A stretch of 64,000 nucleotides of DNA from Ampullimonas aquatilis (GCF_049675895.1 NZ_CP183834.1:2294001-2358000); one strand, 5' to 3'; shown: positions 17,506 to 26,863, counted from the first letter of the stretch. Made by a program: numbers and translations. The notes: a model not told the origin generated them from the sequence alone.

Positions 17506-18429
17506 TCAGGTTTTGCTCAAGCCCAGATTTGGTGCCAGAAAATACCAGAACAACCCAATCGCTTCACGTACCACAATCTGACTAGCAAGGATCGCTTCAG
17601 GATGTGGAATGAAATCGGCCAGATACACACCATCGTAACCGGTACGGCCACAAGGCGCTGGTAGCACCGTCAATCCGGCTTGCTCAAATTCTTGTTTGGC
17701 ACGACGCATATGCCAGCCGTGCGTCACCAAAAATACGCGGCCAATGCCAGCCTGCTTGAGTAAAGCCGCCGAAAAAGCGGCATTATCCGCCGAGGTATTG
17801 GACGCCCCTTCCATCCAGTTGACGGGTGTGGCCAATTCGAGTTCCAGTACCTGTTTCATCAACTCGGCTTCGCTGGCGCCCGGCAGTTCGGGGTTGCCGC
17901 CCGAAACCAGCACCGGCAAATGCGTGGCGTGATAAAGGCGCGCAGCAAAACGGACTCGTTCCAGGGTAAAAAAGCGGATATTGGTAGCACCATATTCGGT
18001 GGGCGTCCGCGAACGCCCGGCGCCCAGTACCACAATCGCCTGTGGTGGCGTATCCGTCTGGCCTGCCAATGGCGTTTGTAAATCAAGCCAGGGGCCTTCT
18101 TCCAGCGCAGCCATGGCGCGATAGGCAAAAAACTTGGTACTGCCTAAATAAGTCAGCACCAAAGTCAGCACCAGCACAATCGTGCCAAGCCGCTTGAGCC
18201 GCACAGCAGCGCGACGCTGTCCAAGCCAGCGCAATAACGCACCAATCAGCAACCAGAATAGCCAGGCAGTGGGAGGTAACAAGATAATCTGTACCAGTAC
18301 GCGACCAATACCAGGTTGCCAGCCGGAAGATGCAGAGGCAGACGCTGTAAAAGACTCGACCGCGCCACTCACGCATGAATAGATTGTTAAAAAAGATAAC
18401 AGGATTGTGCGTTGAAAAATGGCCAGCAT
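17506..18429 (-). CDS. YdcF/SanA-like membrane protein (DUF218)
   Basis: A protein of 307 residues: an N-terminal hydrophobic segment (5-25), a membrane hairpin (about 42-110), then a DUF218 domain (about 130-295) with AIVVLGAGRSRTP, LERVRFAARLYH, LPVLVSGG and VTHGWHMRRAKQEFEQAGL, all family hallmarks. ElyC and SanA of this family affect envelope integrity and lipid-carrier or vancomycin-barrier traits. The biochemical activity is unknown. The promoter region to its right contains interspersed repeat copy G. Confidence 0.85.
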   Translation of the reverse strand: MLAIFQRTILLSFLTIYSCVSGAVESFTASASASSGWQPGIGRVLVQIILLPPTAWLFWLLIGALLRWLGQRRAAVRLKRLGTIVLVLTLVLTYLGSTKFFAYRAMAALEEGPWLDLQTPLAGQTDTPPQAIVVLGAGRSRTPTEYGATNIRFFTLERVRFAARLYHATHLPVLVSGGNPELPGASEAELMKQVLELELATPVNWMEGASNTSADNAAFSAALLKQAGIGRVFLVTHGWHMRRAKQEFEQAGLTVLPAPCGRTGYDGVYLADFIPHPEAILASQIVVREAIGLFWYFLAPNLGLSKT

Positions 18430-18433
18430 AAGT

Positions 18434-18514
18434 GATACTCATCAAGGGTATAAGCTTATTTATAGTAGTTCAGGTGCGTTTTTACTGCATCATTTTTTAT
18501 ACTCCCAATACCGC
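18434..18514 (-). repeat. Interspersed TACT-N7-AGTA element, copy G (reverse orientation)
   Basis: Read on the - strand: first box ending in AGTA at 18514-18500, core CGCACCTG at 18478-18471, and a degenerate second box containing TACT at 18436-18439 on the + strand. It sits between the divergent DUF218 and NlpC/P60 genes. The 36-bp offset from box to core is the same as in copies A and C-F. Confidence 0.7.
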
Positions 18515-18619
18515 TTTGGCAGAACGGTACTGCCAGATGACAAACCGATGACAGCTCTTCAGGTACTTTGGGGAAACTTCTCTTTGACAGCATGAAATAA
18601 ATCACCTATCTTCGCGTTC

Positions 18620-19618
18620 ATGCAGAAAAAAATGACAAAGAATTCGACACGGACTAGTCCATCTGGTGGCTTGCCAAGCGCCTGGACTGCTAAACGCTTG
18701 GCACTTTCTGGCAAGCGCCAGGTAATGGGCAGTCTGTTCCTCGCCACTTTGTTGAGTGCACCTGCTGTCCATGCCAAACCTGTCAAAATCACCAAAACAG
18801 TCTCTGCCAAATCCAAAACCACGACGAGTGTGATTGCCAAATCCAAAGCACCAGCCAAGTTAGGTATGGCTCATGGCAAAAAAGTCGCTGACAGTCACTC
18901 GCCTCACGCCCCGCTGCCTGCCAAAGCCGTTACGGCACCAAGCGCTTTACCCAATGTAGTCTTGCCCAATGTCATGTCACCGGCTCCTGCCACGACGGAA
19001 TCAGCCGCCAATCTGGACTCGCTGATTGCCAACATTCAGGCCAATGACAAACTGGGTGAGCACAGCAATGACAGGGCTATCAGCAATCTGGTCAATAATG
19101 CCGTCGCAGCAGCAACGCCGATGGTGAGCAACCCTTCCCAAGGCACGATTCTGGAAGCGGCCAAAGCCAGCGCGCCCTATCCCGAGATCCAGCCCGAGTC
19201 AAAATCCTCGGGCTTTTTTTCGTCGGTTGGCAGCACAACCAATAATATTGTCGGCAAGGCACTCCACTATATCGGCGTCCCTTATACCTATGGTGGTACG
19301 TCGGTGGAAACCGGTTTTGACTGCTCCGGTTATGTACGCAAAGTGTTTCATGATACGTTTGGCCTGCTTTTGCCGCGCCGTGCGGTTGAGATGAGCAATC
19401 TGGGTTCATCGGTCAAAAAGGAAGAACTCAAACCGGGTGATCTGGTATTTTTTAATACGCTGCGCAATGCGTTTTCACATGTGGGCATTTATCTGGGCAA
19501 TAACCAGTTTGTGCATGCCCCCTCCTCCGGTGGTCGAGTTCGGGTTGAAAGCATGGATATTCCTTACTGGCAAAGCCGCTACGAAGGCGCTCGCCGCGTG
19601 AAAGAGGCGCAACCATAA
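18620..19618 (+). CDS. NlpC/P60-family cell-wall hydrolase (C40 peptidase)
   Basis: A protein of 332 residues predicted to cut peptidoglycan peptides outside the cytoplasm. A basic N-terminus precedes a signal segment (about 30-52, ending PAVHA). A low-complexity Lys/Ala/Thr/Pro linker (55-210) is followed by the NlpC/P60 domain (about 213-330): catalytic Cys in FDCSGYV near 235 and His in FSHVGIYLG near 287, with an FVHAPSSGG stretch after it. No clear ribosome binding site; an in-frame ATG four codons downstream is also possible. A bidirectional terminator follows. Confidence 0.85.
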   Translation: MQKKMTKNSTRTSPSGGLPSAWTAKRLALSGKRQVMGSLFLATLLSAPAVHAKPVKITKTVSAKSKTTTSVIAKSKAPAKLGMAHGKKVADSHSPHAPLPAKAVTAPSALPNVVLPNVMSPAPATTESAANLDSLIANIQANDKLGEHSNDRAISNLVNNAVAAATPMVSNPSQGTILEAAKASAPYPEIQPESKSSGFFSSVGSTTNNIVGKALHYIGVPYTYGGTSVETGFDCSGYVRKVFHDTFGLLLPRRAVEMSNLGSSVKKEELKPGDLVFFNTLRNAFSHVGIYLGNNQFVHAPSSGGRVRVESMDIPYWQSRYEGARRVKEAQP

Positions 19619-19656
19619 ACACGATCGTCAATCGCATCAACATACAAGAAAATACA

Positions 19657-19690
19657 ATGAAAATGCCCGCTGTGATGCGGGCATTTTCAT
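19657..19690. terminator. Bidirectional rho-independent terminator
   Basis: The stem AAAATGCCCGC / GCGGGCATTTT around the loop TGTGAT has A and T tracts on both sides, so it can serve the NlpC/P60 gene on the + strand and the patatin gene on the - strand. Confidence 0.8.
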
Positions 19691-19808
19691 TGTCGGCCAA
19701 CACAGCGCTGACCAAGGATACCAATAATTGTGTCAATTGCGTTTTTACTGGTCACCCCTGACTGATCAGGCCGTGTTGCTTATACCGCATTGTTCCTACT
19801 TTGCTGGC

Positions 19809-20870
19809 TTATTCTTTACTGGCTACCGCTTGGCGCTCAGCCAGCTTTTCCTTGATTTCTTTCATCAGCACCGCTGTGGCCTGTTCACCGGCCAAAACGG
19901 CCACATTACGCGAAGTAAAGTCGGTTCCGGCCACGCCATTGAGCAGTGGCCGAATCACGATATCGGCTTCCTTGATTTCATACTGGCTGATCGATTGCCC
20001 CATGATGGTAAAGGTCTGCAGCATGGTGTCCATCGTGCCTTTGACATTGGCGGCATCGGGACGCGATGAAATGTCCACCGCAATCACGAAGTCAGCGCCC
20101 ATCTTACGGGCGGCGCGCACGGGTACGGGCGCAACCAGACCACCATCCACGTAGTCACGACCATTGATGCGCACCGGCTGAAACACGCCCGGCACGCTTG
20201 ACGAAGCCCTGACCGCCATGCCGGTATTACCACGCTGAAACAGGACCGGCAACCCGGATTGCAAATCGGTGGCGACAATCCCCAGCGGTCGTTTCAGCGC
20301 TTGAATCGGCCTGTTCTTGAGCACCTTGTTCACATAATCCTGCAATGCCTCGCCCTTGAGCACACCACGATTACCAAACGGCAGTACCCAATCGGCAATG
20401 GTGGCCTCATCCATTTTGGTGGCCAGCTTTTGCAACTCAAAACCATTCAGACCGGAAGCGTAAAACGCGCCCACCACACTGCCCGCGCTGGTGCCAGCAA
20501 TCATATCCGGCTCAATCCCTTGTGCTTCCAGCGCCTTGATCACACCAATATGTGCAAAACCACGCGCGGCACCGCCACCCAATGCCAAGGCAATCTTGAT
20601 CGGCTTGGTCGTCGTTGACTCGGTCGGCTTGCTTGGCTTAACCAATATTGGCGTCACGATATGCACGTCTGGCAGGGGTACCGGCGAATTGGCTTCGGAC
20701 AAAACAGGTTTATCGGTCGCCACAGCAGGATTAACCCCCGAAGACTCCATTGCCGTCTTGCTGCTAGCCGACGTGCTGGTCACTACCGGAGCAGACACAT
20801 TGCTATGCAAAAAAGAACAGGAAGCCAGTAAACCACTGGCCAGAACCATCGCCAAACGAAATTTGAACAT
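19809..20870 (-). CDS. Patatin-like phospholipase lipoprotein
   Basis: A protein of 353 residues. Start 20870 gives MFKFRLAMVLASGLLASC, a lipoprotein signal with the lipobox LLASC, so it is probably membrane-anchored. After a Ser/Thr/Pro linker, the patatin domain (about 90-270) shows the oxyanion loop GGGAARGFAHIG, the nucleophile elbow GTSAGS and the second dyad residue in DGGLVAPVP. RssA/YchK-like. Repeat copy C lies just upstream and the outer-membrane phospholipase A gene follows in the same orientation on its right, so two phospholipid-cutting enzymes are adjacent. Confidence 0.88.
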   Translation of the reverse strand: MFKFRLAMVLASGLLASCSFLHSNVSAPVVTSTSASSKTAMESSGVNPAVATDKPVLSEANSPVPLPDVHIVTPILVKPSKPTESTTTKPIKIALALGGGAARGFAHIGVIKALEAQGIEPDMIAGTSAGSVVGAFYASGLNGFELQKLATKMDEATIADWVLPFGNRGVLKGEALQDYVNKVLKNRPIQALKRPLGIVATDLQSGLPVLFQRGNTGMAVRASSSVPGVFQPVRINGRDYVDGGLVAPVPVRAARKMGADFVIAVDISSRPDAANVKGTMDTMLQTFTIMGQSISQYEIKEADIVIRPLLNGVAGTDFTSRNVAVLAGEQATAVLMKEIKEKLAERQAVASKE

Positions 20871-20946
20871 CGAGGGAAATAAGAAAAAGGGGAAACGCAA
20901 GATAGCACAAGCTATGGGGCAGACCGTTAGCATAAAGCCACATTTA

Positions 20947-21029
20947 ATATACTAACCACCTGTATAAAATTAAGCATAACAAATACGCACTTAAGCAGCT
21001 AATTTTATCAAAGTAATCAGGGAGTATAT
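20947..21029 (+). repeat. Interspersed TACT-N7-AGTA element, copy C
   Basis: Box 1 starts with TACT at 20950, the core CGCACTTAA is at 20986-20994, and box 2 AGTAATCAGGGAGTA is at 21012-21026. It lies between the phospholipase A gene and the patatin gene. Confidence 0.75.
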
Positions 21030-21058
21030 TAAAAACAATCACTGTAACAATAAATGGC

Positions 21059-22249
21059 TTATTCAGTGATCACAATACCAAAGCCAACCGAAGTCTGTTT
21101 GTAGTCATAATCAATCAGATTCTGACCATAGCCATGAAACACCTGCACATAACCCTTGAGCCGATTTTCAATCGGAAAGGCCCAGGAAAACTGCAATGAG
21201 CCACGATTATTGGTCGGTCTGAAATTATTGCGCCAGGTCACGGTGTATTGCTGTCCATTGCGTTGATACACGCCCAGCACTTCCCCACGCCCCACATAAT
21301 CGACAATATTGGGATTGTCATCATCGCCCGACTTTTCGGGCAGACGCCACCAGGGTTTGATGAACAGCGAATAAGCGCCCTTTTCCAGACCGAGTTGTAC
21401 ATAAGCACGATTCCAGCTGCGCGACAGATCACCGCCCCGACCATTGGACTGATGCGCCAACCCGATATTGAGCATGCGCGCATCCCAGCCCAGCAAGCGA
21501 TAGTCCGTTTTAAAAACCAGCATCGCTTCGGGCTCGTAATTGGTTTCACGAAACGGCGCCGAATTTTTGCGGTTATAAAACTGCCAGTATGACTGCTGGG
21601 TGTAACCCAGCCACAAATCACCATTTCCCGGGAACAGACTCTTGATGACCTTGGTCTTGAAGCTGACCTGAAACTTCACCTCGGATCGCTGCAGGCCACC
21701 ATCCAGTCCCTGCACTTCACCCAGAGTTGAACGGAATGGCACGTTGTTGGTTGAAGTGGAATAAAACACCGGCAACAGATAAATCGGCCGATGGGATTTG
21801 AACGTGAAAGTAGGATCCTCTTCCTCCGGCGCCAGCTCCCACATGCGTGTCAAAAAGCTGGCGGTACTGACGGTCTTGCTGTGCGGATCAAGTGTGAACA
21901 GGGCATTGGGCTTGGCTGGTGGCAACGGTGCCAAATCGGGTAAAGCATCAATGCCCGGTTTTGATTGATTGGCCTGGATTTCACTACTTTGAAGCAGAGT
22001 GCTATCAGTCTTTTCAACAACAACTTGATCATAGCAAGCCAGCCTTTGTGCATCATCGCGTAACGCTTTGCAACGGGATAAATCGGTCTGGTTGATTTGT
22101 GCCTGAGCCGACCAGGCTGGTAAAAGCAAAAATGAGATCAACCAGTTTTGCCACCCCAATGATGCCACGATGACTGGCAAGGAGACAGATTGAAAATCGG
22201 CTTGGACTCGTGGTCTGCCTGCAAATCGTTTTAAGTATTGATTTTTCAA
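21059..22249 (-). CDS. pldA: Outer membrane phospholipase A (PldA/OMPLA)
   Basis: A protein of 396 residues. A hydrophobic signal region (about 28-50, ending WSAQA) is followed by about 110 residues of soluble extension (SRCKALRDDAQRLACYDQV near 58, a pattern often found at the start of envelope proteins) and then the 12-strand barrel. The active-site motif HQSNGRGG-x-SRSWNR near residue 266 supplies the His, Ser and Asn of the OMPLA triad. The enzyme hydrolyses phospholipids that reach the outer leaflet. The start is uncertain because the n-region is long; a downstream start would also keep a signal peptide. Confidence 0.88.
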   Translation of the reverse strand: MKNQYLKRFAGRPRVQADFQSVSLPVIVASLGWQNWLISFLLLPAWSAQAQINQTDLSRCKALRDDAQRLACYDQVVVEKTDSTLLQSSEIQANQSKPGIDALPDLAPLPPAKPNALFTLDPHSKTVSTASFLTRMWELAPEEEDPTFTFKSHRPIYLLPVFYSTSTNNVPFRSTLGEVQGLDGGLQRSEVKFQVSFKTKVIKSLFPGNGDLWLGYTQQSYWQFYNRKNSAPFRETNYEPEAMLVFKTDYRLLGWDARMLNIGLAHQSNGRGGDLSRSWNRAYVQLGLEKGAYSLFIKPWWRLPEKSGDDDNPNIVDYVGRGEVLGVYQRNGQQYTVTWRNNFRPTNNRGSLQFSWAFPIENRLKGYVQVFHGYGQNLIDYDYKQTSVGFGIVITE

Positions 22250-22564
22250 GATTTAATCCACTTTTAGGCAAAAACTTGTCATATTGAAAGCAGCTTAACA
22301 GGCATCGACTACCTCATCTTGACCATTGGATTGAAGTGAATACAAATAGTTTAACGGCCCAATTTCATCGCTTCACCAAAAAACAAACCAATACGTTGCA
22401 TTGAAAGCTGTGAAGTATTTCATGTAAACCACTGGTTCACTTAAATTCACTTACAAATGTTTCGTACGCCGAAAATGGGGGCGCGTTAAATTAGCCGCGG
22501 AGATAAAAAATGGTGGCAAAAAAGACCACTGATGCAACGACGCCTCTTACATTAAGCGGAAATC
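22250..22564. other. Gene-free leader/promoter region of the DUF1631 gene
   Basis: No complete gene except a 23-codon frame (22510-22581) beginning ATG after CGGAGAT and running into the DUF1631 start. A direct repeat TTCACTTA x2 lies near 22435-22455. I see no hairpin with a T tract and no recognised operator. Confidence 0.5.
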
Positions 22565-22581
22565 ATGCAAAAAAAATCTAG
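22510..22581 (+). other. Short leader frame overlapping the DUF1631 start
   Basis: ATG at 22510 with CGGAGAT close upstream opens 23 codons (MVAKKTTDATTPL...) and stops at TAG 22579, after passing over the DUF1631 ATG at 22565 in another frame. An A8 run sits at the overlap; loss of one A would fuse this leader to the DUF1631 frame. It could be a true N-terminus, a coupling peptide, or chance. Confidence 0.3.
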
Positions 22582-24835
22582 AGAAATTAACGAGGAATTT
22601 GCGTTACTGCAAAGATTGGCGCATAGCGCAGCAGGTGCCTTCAGCCGCGATATCCCCGCCATGCTGGAACGCTTGCAAGGTGCCTTGCTGGCGCATGCTG
22701 ACAGCACGATTCGGCCGGAAGAATCACGTATCTGCATGTATCGCTATACCACCATCCATAAAAATGCCGATGCGCTGGCTGATATGTTGCGCCGCGAATT
22801 GACTGATGTCATTCATGGCGAGATCGTCAAAAAATTTACACCCACCGTCAATCAGGAATTTTCGCTCGATGATACCGAGCTGGTGTCCATGTCCGAGATG
22901 GAAATGACGGTGATTTTGGGTAATCTGGCACGTGCTGCAGAAAACAATCTGGGCGATATTTTAAGTAGTCTTAATCTGCGCTTATCGGTTTTATTTAAAA
23001 ATAAAGACTTCAGCATTGCCGACAATCCGTTTCGGCCTGAAGTCTTCTTTCGCGCCATGGCCAATGCCTGGCAGAGTTTTGACGAACATGCCGATGAGTC
23101 CACGCTGATTGTTTTGCGCCTGCTCACGCCCCATGTTTATATCAACCTCAATCCCATTTATCAGTTGCTCAATGATTGCCTGATTGGTGAAGGCATCTTG
23201 CCGCAGCATATCGACACTTATCGTCGTGAACGTACCCAGGCCTTTGAAGTCACCCAGATTCGGGTTGATCAGCTTAACAACAACCTGCCCCCTGGTGGTG
23301 CCAATGCACCGGCCACCGATATGGCGGCCCAACAATCACTGCTGGGTCGTTTGCAACGTTTGTTGACGGGTCAGGCTGCCAATCATCCCATGGCCATGCC
23401 GACCATCATGCCATCGCTGAATCAGGCCAGTCAGTTGCTCAACACCATGAGTTTCATGATCAATCCGCCACCCGCACCGCTCATGGTTGATAGCGGCATG
23501 ATCCAGTTCTTAACCAATTTGCAGCAACGCTTTCGTGCTGCCGCTCAAACCACCGGGCAATCGGCAGGTAACAGCTCTCCTGATGCGGGCCATCCGCTCC
23601 AGCCCACCTTGAGCCAGCCCAATGTGCTGCACGAATTACGCAAAAATAACAATCAACATACATTCAGCGAAATGGATGCGCCGATGGTCAATCTGCTGGC
23701 GCATGTGTTTGATTTTATTTTCCGCGACCGTCAGCTACCACCTGAAATCAAGTTTTTGATTGGACAGCTGCAAATTCCGGTACTCAAAGCCGCTCTGCTG
23801 GATCGCAATTTTTTCTTTCAGGAAAGTCATCCGGCACGCCGCTTGATCAACCTGTTAGGCAAAGCCGGTGTCGGCTGGATTCGTGCCAATGGGATGGATG
23901 ATCCACTCTATGTGTTGATATCGGATATCACCCAGAAAATTCAAAACGAATTTACCGATGATCTGGGTCTGTTTGAACAATGTATCGGCCAGCTCGAAAC
24001 CTTCCTCGAAGAAGAAGAGGAAGAGATCGAGATCATCATTGAGCCCAATGTCAGCGAACAACTGCTGGCCGAAAACCAGAAGCTGGCCTACGAAGCCGCT
24101 CACCGCGAAATTCAGTCTCGCAAAGCCTCGGGTGAAGTATCAAGCATGCTCGACGATTTCCTGGACGATATGTGGCTGCCGGTACTGGCGCACGCCTATA
24201 TGCATCAGGCCGATGACCCCATGGGCTGGCCTGATTCACTCAAAGTCATGGATGACCTGATCTGGAGTGTGCAACCCAAGACCAGTGTGGACGAACGCAA
24301 TAAACTGCTCGACTTGCTGCCCGTTCTGGTCAAACGCCTGAACGAACAGTTGGATACCATCAGCATTGATTTTCCTGCACGGACCAAATTCATGGCGGCA
24401 CTGGTGGAACGCCATGCCGCAGTGGTCCGCTATGCCTTTAAATTATCGGCAACGCATCAACTCAAGCACGCCGAACTGATGGCACGGCGTGCCGTCACGC
24501 ATCGACTGCAAAGCAAAAAAGATGAGCAGCCACCCATCATACGTGATGCCTATGATGCCTTGGTAGATAGCATGGCGCGCGGCGTTTGGCTGGAATATCA
24601 GCGTGAAACACCACAAGGCATGCTCACGTTGAACTTTCGTCTGACCTGGATCAGCCCGATGCGCTCACGCTTTTTGATGACCAACCGACAAGGCTATGAT
24701 GCCCTGGTCAAGACCCCGCTTGAGTTGGCCAGTGATTTACGTAACGGCCTGGCCACCGTACTCAATGGTCAACCGATTTTGAGTCGCGCTATTGAAAGTG
24801 CGGTTGAAGAATTAGAGACCAGCCAAGCTGCCTGA
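22565..24835 (+). CDS. DUF1631-family protein
   Basis: A large cytoplasmic protein of 756 residues without signal or membrane segments. The overall pattern matches the DUF1631 family of beta- and gammaproteobacteria, whose function is unknown. Mostly helical, with a Gln/Pro/Met-rich variable middle (about 240-360), a very acidic run EEEEEEIEIIIEP near 480-492, and a conserved C-terminal half containing FRLTWISPMRSRFLMTNRQG near 695. The ribosome binding site is weak (AGCGGA close to ATG); see the leader frame overlapping this start. A hairpin follows the stop codon. Confidence 0.85.
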   Translation: MQKKSREINEEFALLQRLAHSAAGAFSRDIPAMLERLQGALLAHADSTIRPEESRICMYRYTTIHKNADALADMLRRELTDVIHGEIVKKFTPTVNQEFSLDDTELVSMSEMEMTVILGNLARAAENNLGDILSSLNLRLSVLFKNKDFSIADNPFRPEVFFRAMANAWQSFDEHADESTLIVLRLLTPHVYINLNPIYQLLNDCLIGEGILPQHIDTYRRERTQAFEVTQIRVDQLNNNLPPGGANAPATDMAAQQSLLGRLQRLLTGQAANHPMAMPTIMPSLNQASQLLNTMSFMINPPPAPLMVDSGMIQFLTNLQQRFRAAAQTTGQSAGNSSPDAGHPLQPTLSQPNVLHELRKNNNQHTFSEMDAPMVNLLAHVFDFIFRDRQLPPEIKFLIGQLQIPVLKAALLDRNFFFQESHPARRLINLLGKAGVGWIRANGMDDPLYVLISDITQKIQNEFTDDLGLFEQCIGQLETFLEEEEEEIEIIIEPNVSEQLLAENQKLAYEAAHREIQSRKASGEVSSMLDDFLDDMWLPVLAHAYMHQADDPMGWPDSLKVMDDLIWSVQPKTSVDERNKLLDLLPVLVKRLNEQLDTISIDFPARTKFMAALVERHAAVVRYAFKLSATHQLKHAELMARRAVTHRLQSKKDEQPPIIRDAYDALVDSMARGVWLEYQRETPQGMLTLNFRLTWISPMRSRFLMTNRQGYDALVKTPLELASDLRNGLATVLNGQPILSRAIESAVEELETSQAA

Positions 24836-24843
24836 GCCTGTTT

Positions 24844-24875
24844 CAGGCAGATAGGCAAATGCGTTTGTCTGCCTG
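24844..24875 (+). terminator. Probable terminator hairpin after the DUF1631 gene
   Basis: CAGGCAGA pairs with TCTGCCTG, with an inner CAAA/TTTG pairing separated by a TAGG bulge. It is followed by GTTTGTCT rather than a pure T tract. Confidence 0.5.
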
Positions 24876-24981
24876 GTTTGTCTAGCTGTTGAGTCCTTGT
24901 ATGAAAATCATATGATTCTCAAGCTCGCTACGTGATATCGACAACTCCGTTTAAACTATGGTTTTATCTTGAAGCGCGACC

Positions 24982-25368
24982 ATGACCGTACTGATTGAAG
25001 ATTTGCGCACCGTCATCAATGACAACGGTGTTTTGTTTGAACCCTTGAATGACCATGAGCTTACCAGCCAGGGTAATGTGCATGTCACCCTCACCGAGCC
25101 AGGCCGGGTGCGCGGCAATCATTATCATATTGCTGGTCGCGAATTGATCACGGTTTTTGGCGCTACGTTAGTACGCTATCGTGAAGGCGAAACCACCCAT
25201 GAAGTGGTCCTTGCCGACAATGAAATCAAGCGTTTCACCTTTCCTGCTGGTGTAGCGCATGCTTTTAAAAATATTGGCACCAAAACCAGTACCCAGATTG
25301 CGTTTAACACCGAAGTCCATGATCCGGCCAGACCTGATACGGTGAAAATGGTTTTGATTGAATCCTGA
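24982..25368 (+). CDS. Cupin-fold protein (WxcM/dTDP-sugar isomerase-like)
   Basis: A protein of 128 residues with one cupin barrel. RVRGNHYHIAGRELITVFGA (about 41-60) carries the His-rich first cupin motif, and FTFPAGVAHAFKNIG (about 89-103) the second. The family resembles the cupin domains of sugar isomerases and polysaccharide-synthesis proteins, but no sugar genes are nearby, so the substrate is unknown. It is monocistronic and convergent with the DUF455 gene across a hairpin. Confidence 0.75.
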   Translation: MTVLIEDLRTVINDNGVLFEPLNDHELTSQGNVHVTLTEPGRVRGNHYHIAGRELITVFGATLVRYREGETTHEVVLADNEIKRFTFPAGVAHAFKNIGTKTSTQIAFNTEVHDPARPDTVKMVLIES

Positions 25369-25396
25369 TTTAATCAAAATCTGAATTTTTACGCTG

Positions 25397-25437
25397 CAAT
25401 GCCCGTCTGTCTACCCGTCTGCCATAAATGGGCATTG
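25397..25437. terminator. Possible intergenic hairpin between convergent genes
   Basis: A perfect 8-bp stem CAATGCCC / GGGCATTG around a 25-nt loop, between the convergent cupin and DUF455 genes. The loop is long for a terminator, so confidence is low. Confidence 0.35.
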
Positions 25438-25448
25438 TGCTCTTCGCT

Positions 25449-26321
25449 TTAAATCTGCAGTGTCTGCTGTAGAGCCTGCAGCTCATCTTCGGCAAAGCCG
25501 GCCTCGCGCCGCGCTGTCAGATTAAACGGGCCACGCAGCCGCGGTGCCTCATACTGTGCAGCGAATTGTGCGTAAGCGGCGATGGTGCTCAACCCTTGTT
25601 CCTTGCACAGTGTTTTGAACCAGTGATTGCCGACCGCGACATGACCAATCTCATCGCGCAAAATAATATCCAAAATTGCGGCCACGGCATGATCCCCAGC
25701 CTGATGCAACTTGGCACGAATCGCAGGCGTCACGTCCAGCCCGCGCGCCTCCAGGGTACGCGGCACCAGGGCAATGCGCGCCAGCAGATTGTCACGGGTT
25801 TTCTCGGCCATTTCCCACAAACCATGATGCGCAGGGAAATAACCATAATCAAACCCCAGACTGATCAGATGATTTTGCAGAAGTGTGAAGTGATAGGCCT
25901 CTTCTGCCGCCACCTTGAGCCAGTCGGTGTAAAAAGTCAGCGGCAAACCCGTAAAACGCCAAACCATATCCAGCGCCAGATTGATGGCATTAAATTCAAT
26001 ATGCGCCAAGGCATGAATGAGTGCGGCGCGTCCTTCCACCGTCACCATACTGCGCGACTTGACCTTTAAGGGCTCAACCAGTTCGGGCTTGTCAGGCCGG
26101 CCCGGTAAACCGATGGGTTCAACATAGGTCACCAATTCGTCCGACATAGAGGGATTGACCATCAACGCTTCGTGGAGCTGCTGTACTCCTAAACATTTTT
26201 GTACTGGATCGGATTCAATCAGCAAGTCAAGGGCTTTTTGACGCAGCGGTAACGCTTTGTTGAGATCGTGTAAGGTATTGAAAGGTGAATTACCTGGCAT
26301 CGGCGTAAAATAGGGGTTCAT
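25449..26321 (-). CDS. DUF455 ferritin-like domain protein
   Basis: A protein of 290 residues of the DUF455 family, a four-helix ferritin-like fold. Metal-ligand-type residues lie in ALAHIEFNAINLALD (near 108), AAEEAYHFTLLQNHL (near 138) and RDEIGHVAVGNHWF (near 223), the E-x2-H arrangement of di-iron proteins. tRNA-hydroxylase or unknown oxidase roles have been proposed for relatives; none can be assigned here. It is divergent from the gamma carbonic anhydrase gene, with only 17 bp between starts. Confidence 0.85.
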   Translation of the reverse strand: MNPYFTPMPGNSPFNTLHDLNKALPLRQKALDLLIESDPVQKCLGVQQLHEALMVNPSMSDELVTYVEPIGLPGRPDKPELVEPLKVKSRSMVTVEGRAALIHALAHIEFNAINLALDMVWRFTGLPLTFYTDWLKVAAEEAYHFTLLQNHLISLGFDYGYFPAHHGLWEMAEKTRDNLLARIALVPRTLEARGLDVTPAIRAKLHQAGDHAVAAILDIILRDEIGHVAVGNHWFKTLCKEQGLSTIAAYAQFAAQYEAPRLRGPFNLTARREAGFAEDELQALQQTLQI

Positions 26322-26338
26322 TCATTTCGGTTATCTGT

Positions 26339-26863
26339 ATGTCAATCTACCAATTAGGCAATATTGCTCCGCAAATCGACGACTCGGCCTTTGTGGCTGA
26401 CAGCGCCAATATTATCGGCAATGTCACACTCAAGGCCAATAGCAGCGTTTGGCCAACGGCTACACTGCGTGGCGACAATGAACCCATTGTCGTCGGTAGC
26501 AACAGCAATGTACAGGATGGCGCCGTCCTGCACACCGATCCTGGCTGCAAACTGACCATTGGTGATAACGTCAGTGTCGGCCATCAGGCCATGCTGCATG
26601 GCTGCACCATTGGCGAAGGCTCACTGATTGGCATTCAGGCAATTATCCTCAATGGTGCCGTGATCGGTAAAAATTGCCTGATTGGTGCAGGTGCCCTGGT
26701 TGCTGAAGGCAAACAGATTCCCGATAACTCATTAGTGGTTGGCACACCGGCCAAGGTCGTGCGGATTTTATCCGATGAAGATGTCGCCAAAATCCACAAG
26801 AACACCCTGCACTACGTGGAACGTGCCCAAGCCTATAAAACCAGCCTGATCAAGATTGGCTAA
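26339..26863 (+). CDS. Gamma-type carbonic anhydrase-like protein (YrdA)
   Basis: A protein of 174 residues built of left-handed beta-helix hexapeptide repeats (IGNVTLKANSSVWPTATLRGD onward). Zinc-ligand-type His residues are in GAVLHTD (near 64) and VGHQAMLHG (near 81 and 86). A short C-terminal helix follows. Gamma-CA-like proteins of this length are common and many have unproved activity. Its stop overlaps the hslO start (TAATG), so the two are coupled. Confidence 0.9.
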   Translation: MSIYQLGNIAPQIDDSAFVADSANIIGNVTLKANSSVWPTATLRGDNEPIVVGSNSNVQDGAVLHTDPGCKLTIGDNVSVGHQAMLHGCTIGEGSLIGIQAIILNGAVIGKNCLIGAGALVAEGKQIPDNSLVVGTPAKVVRILSDEDVAKIHKNTLHYVERAQAYKTSLIKIG

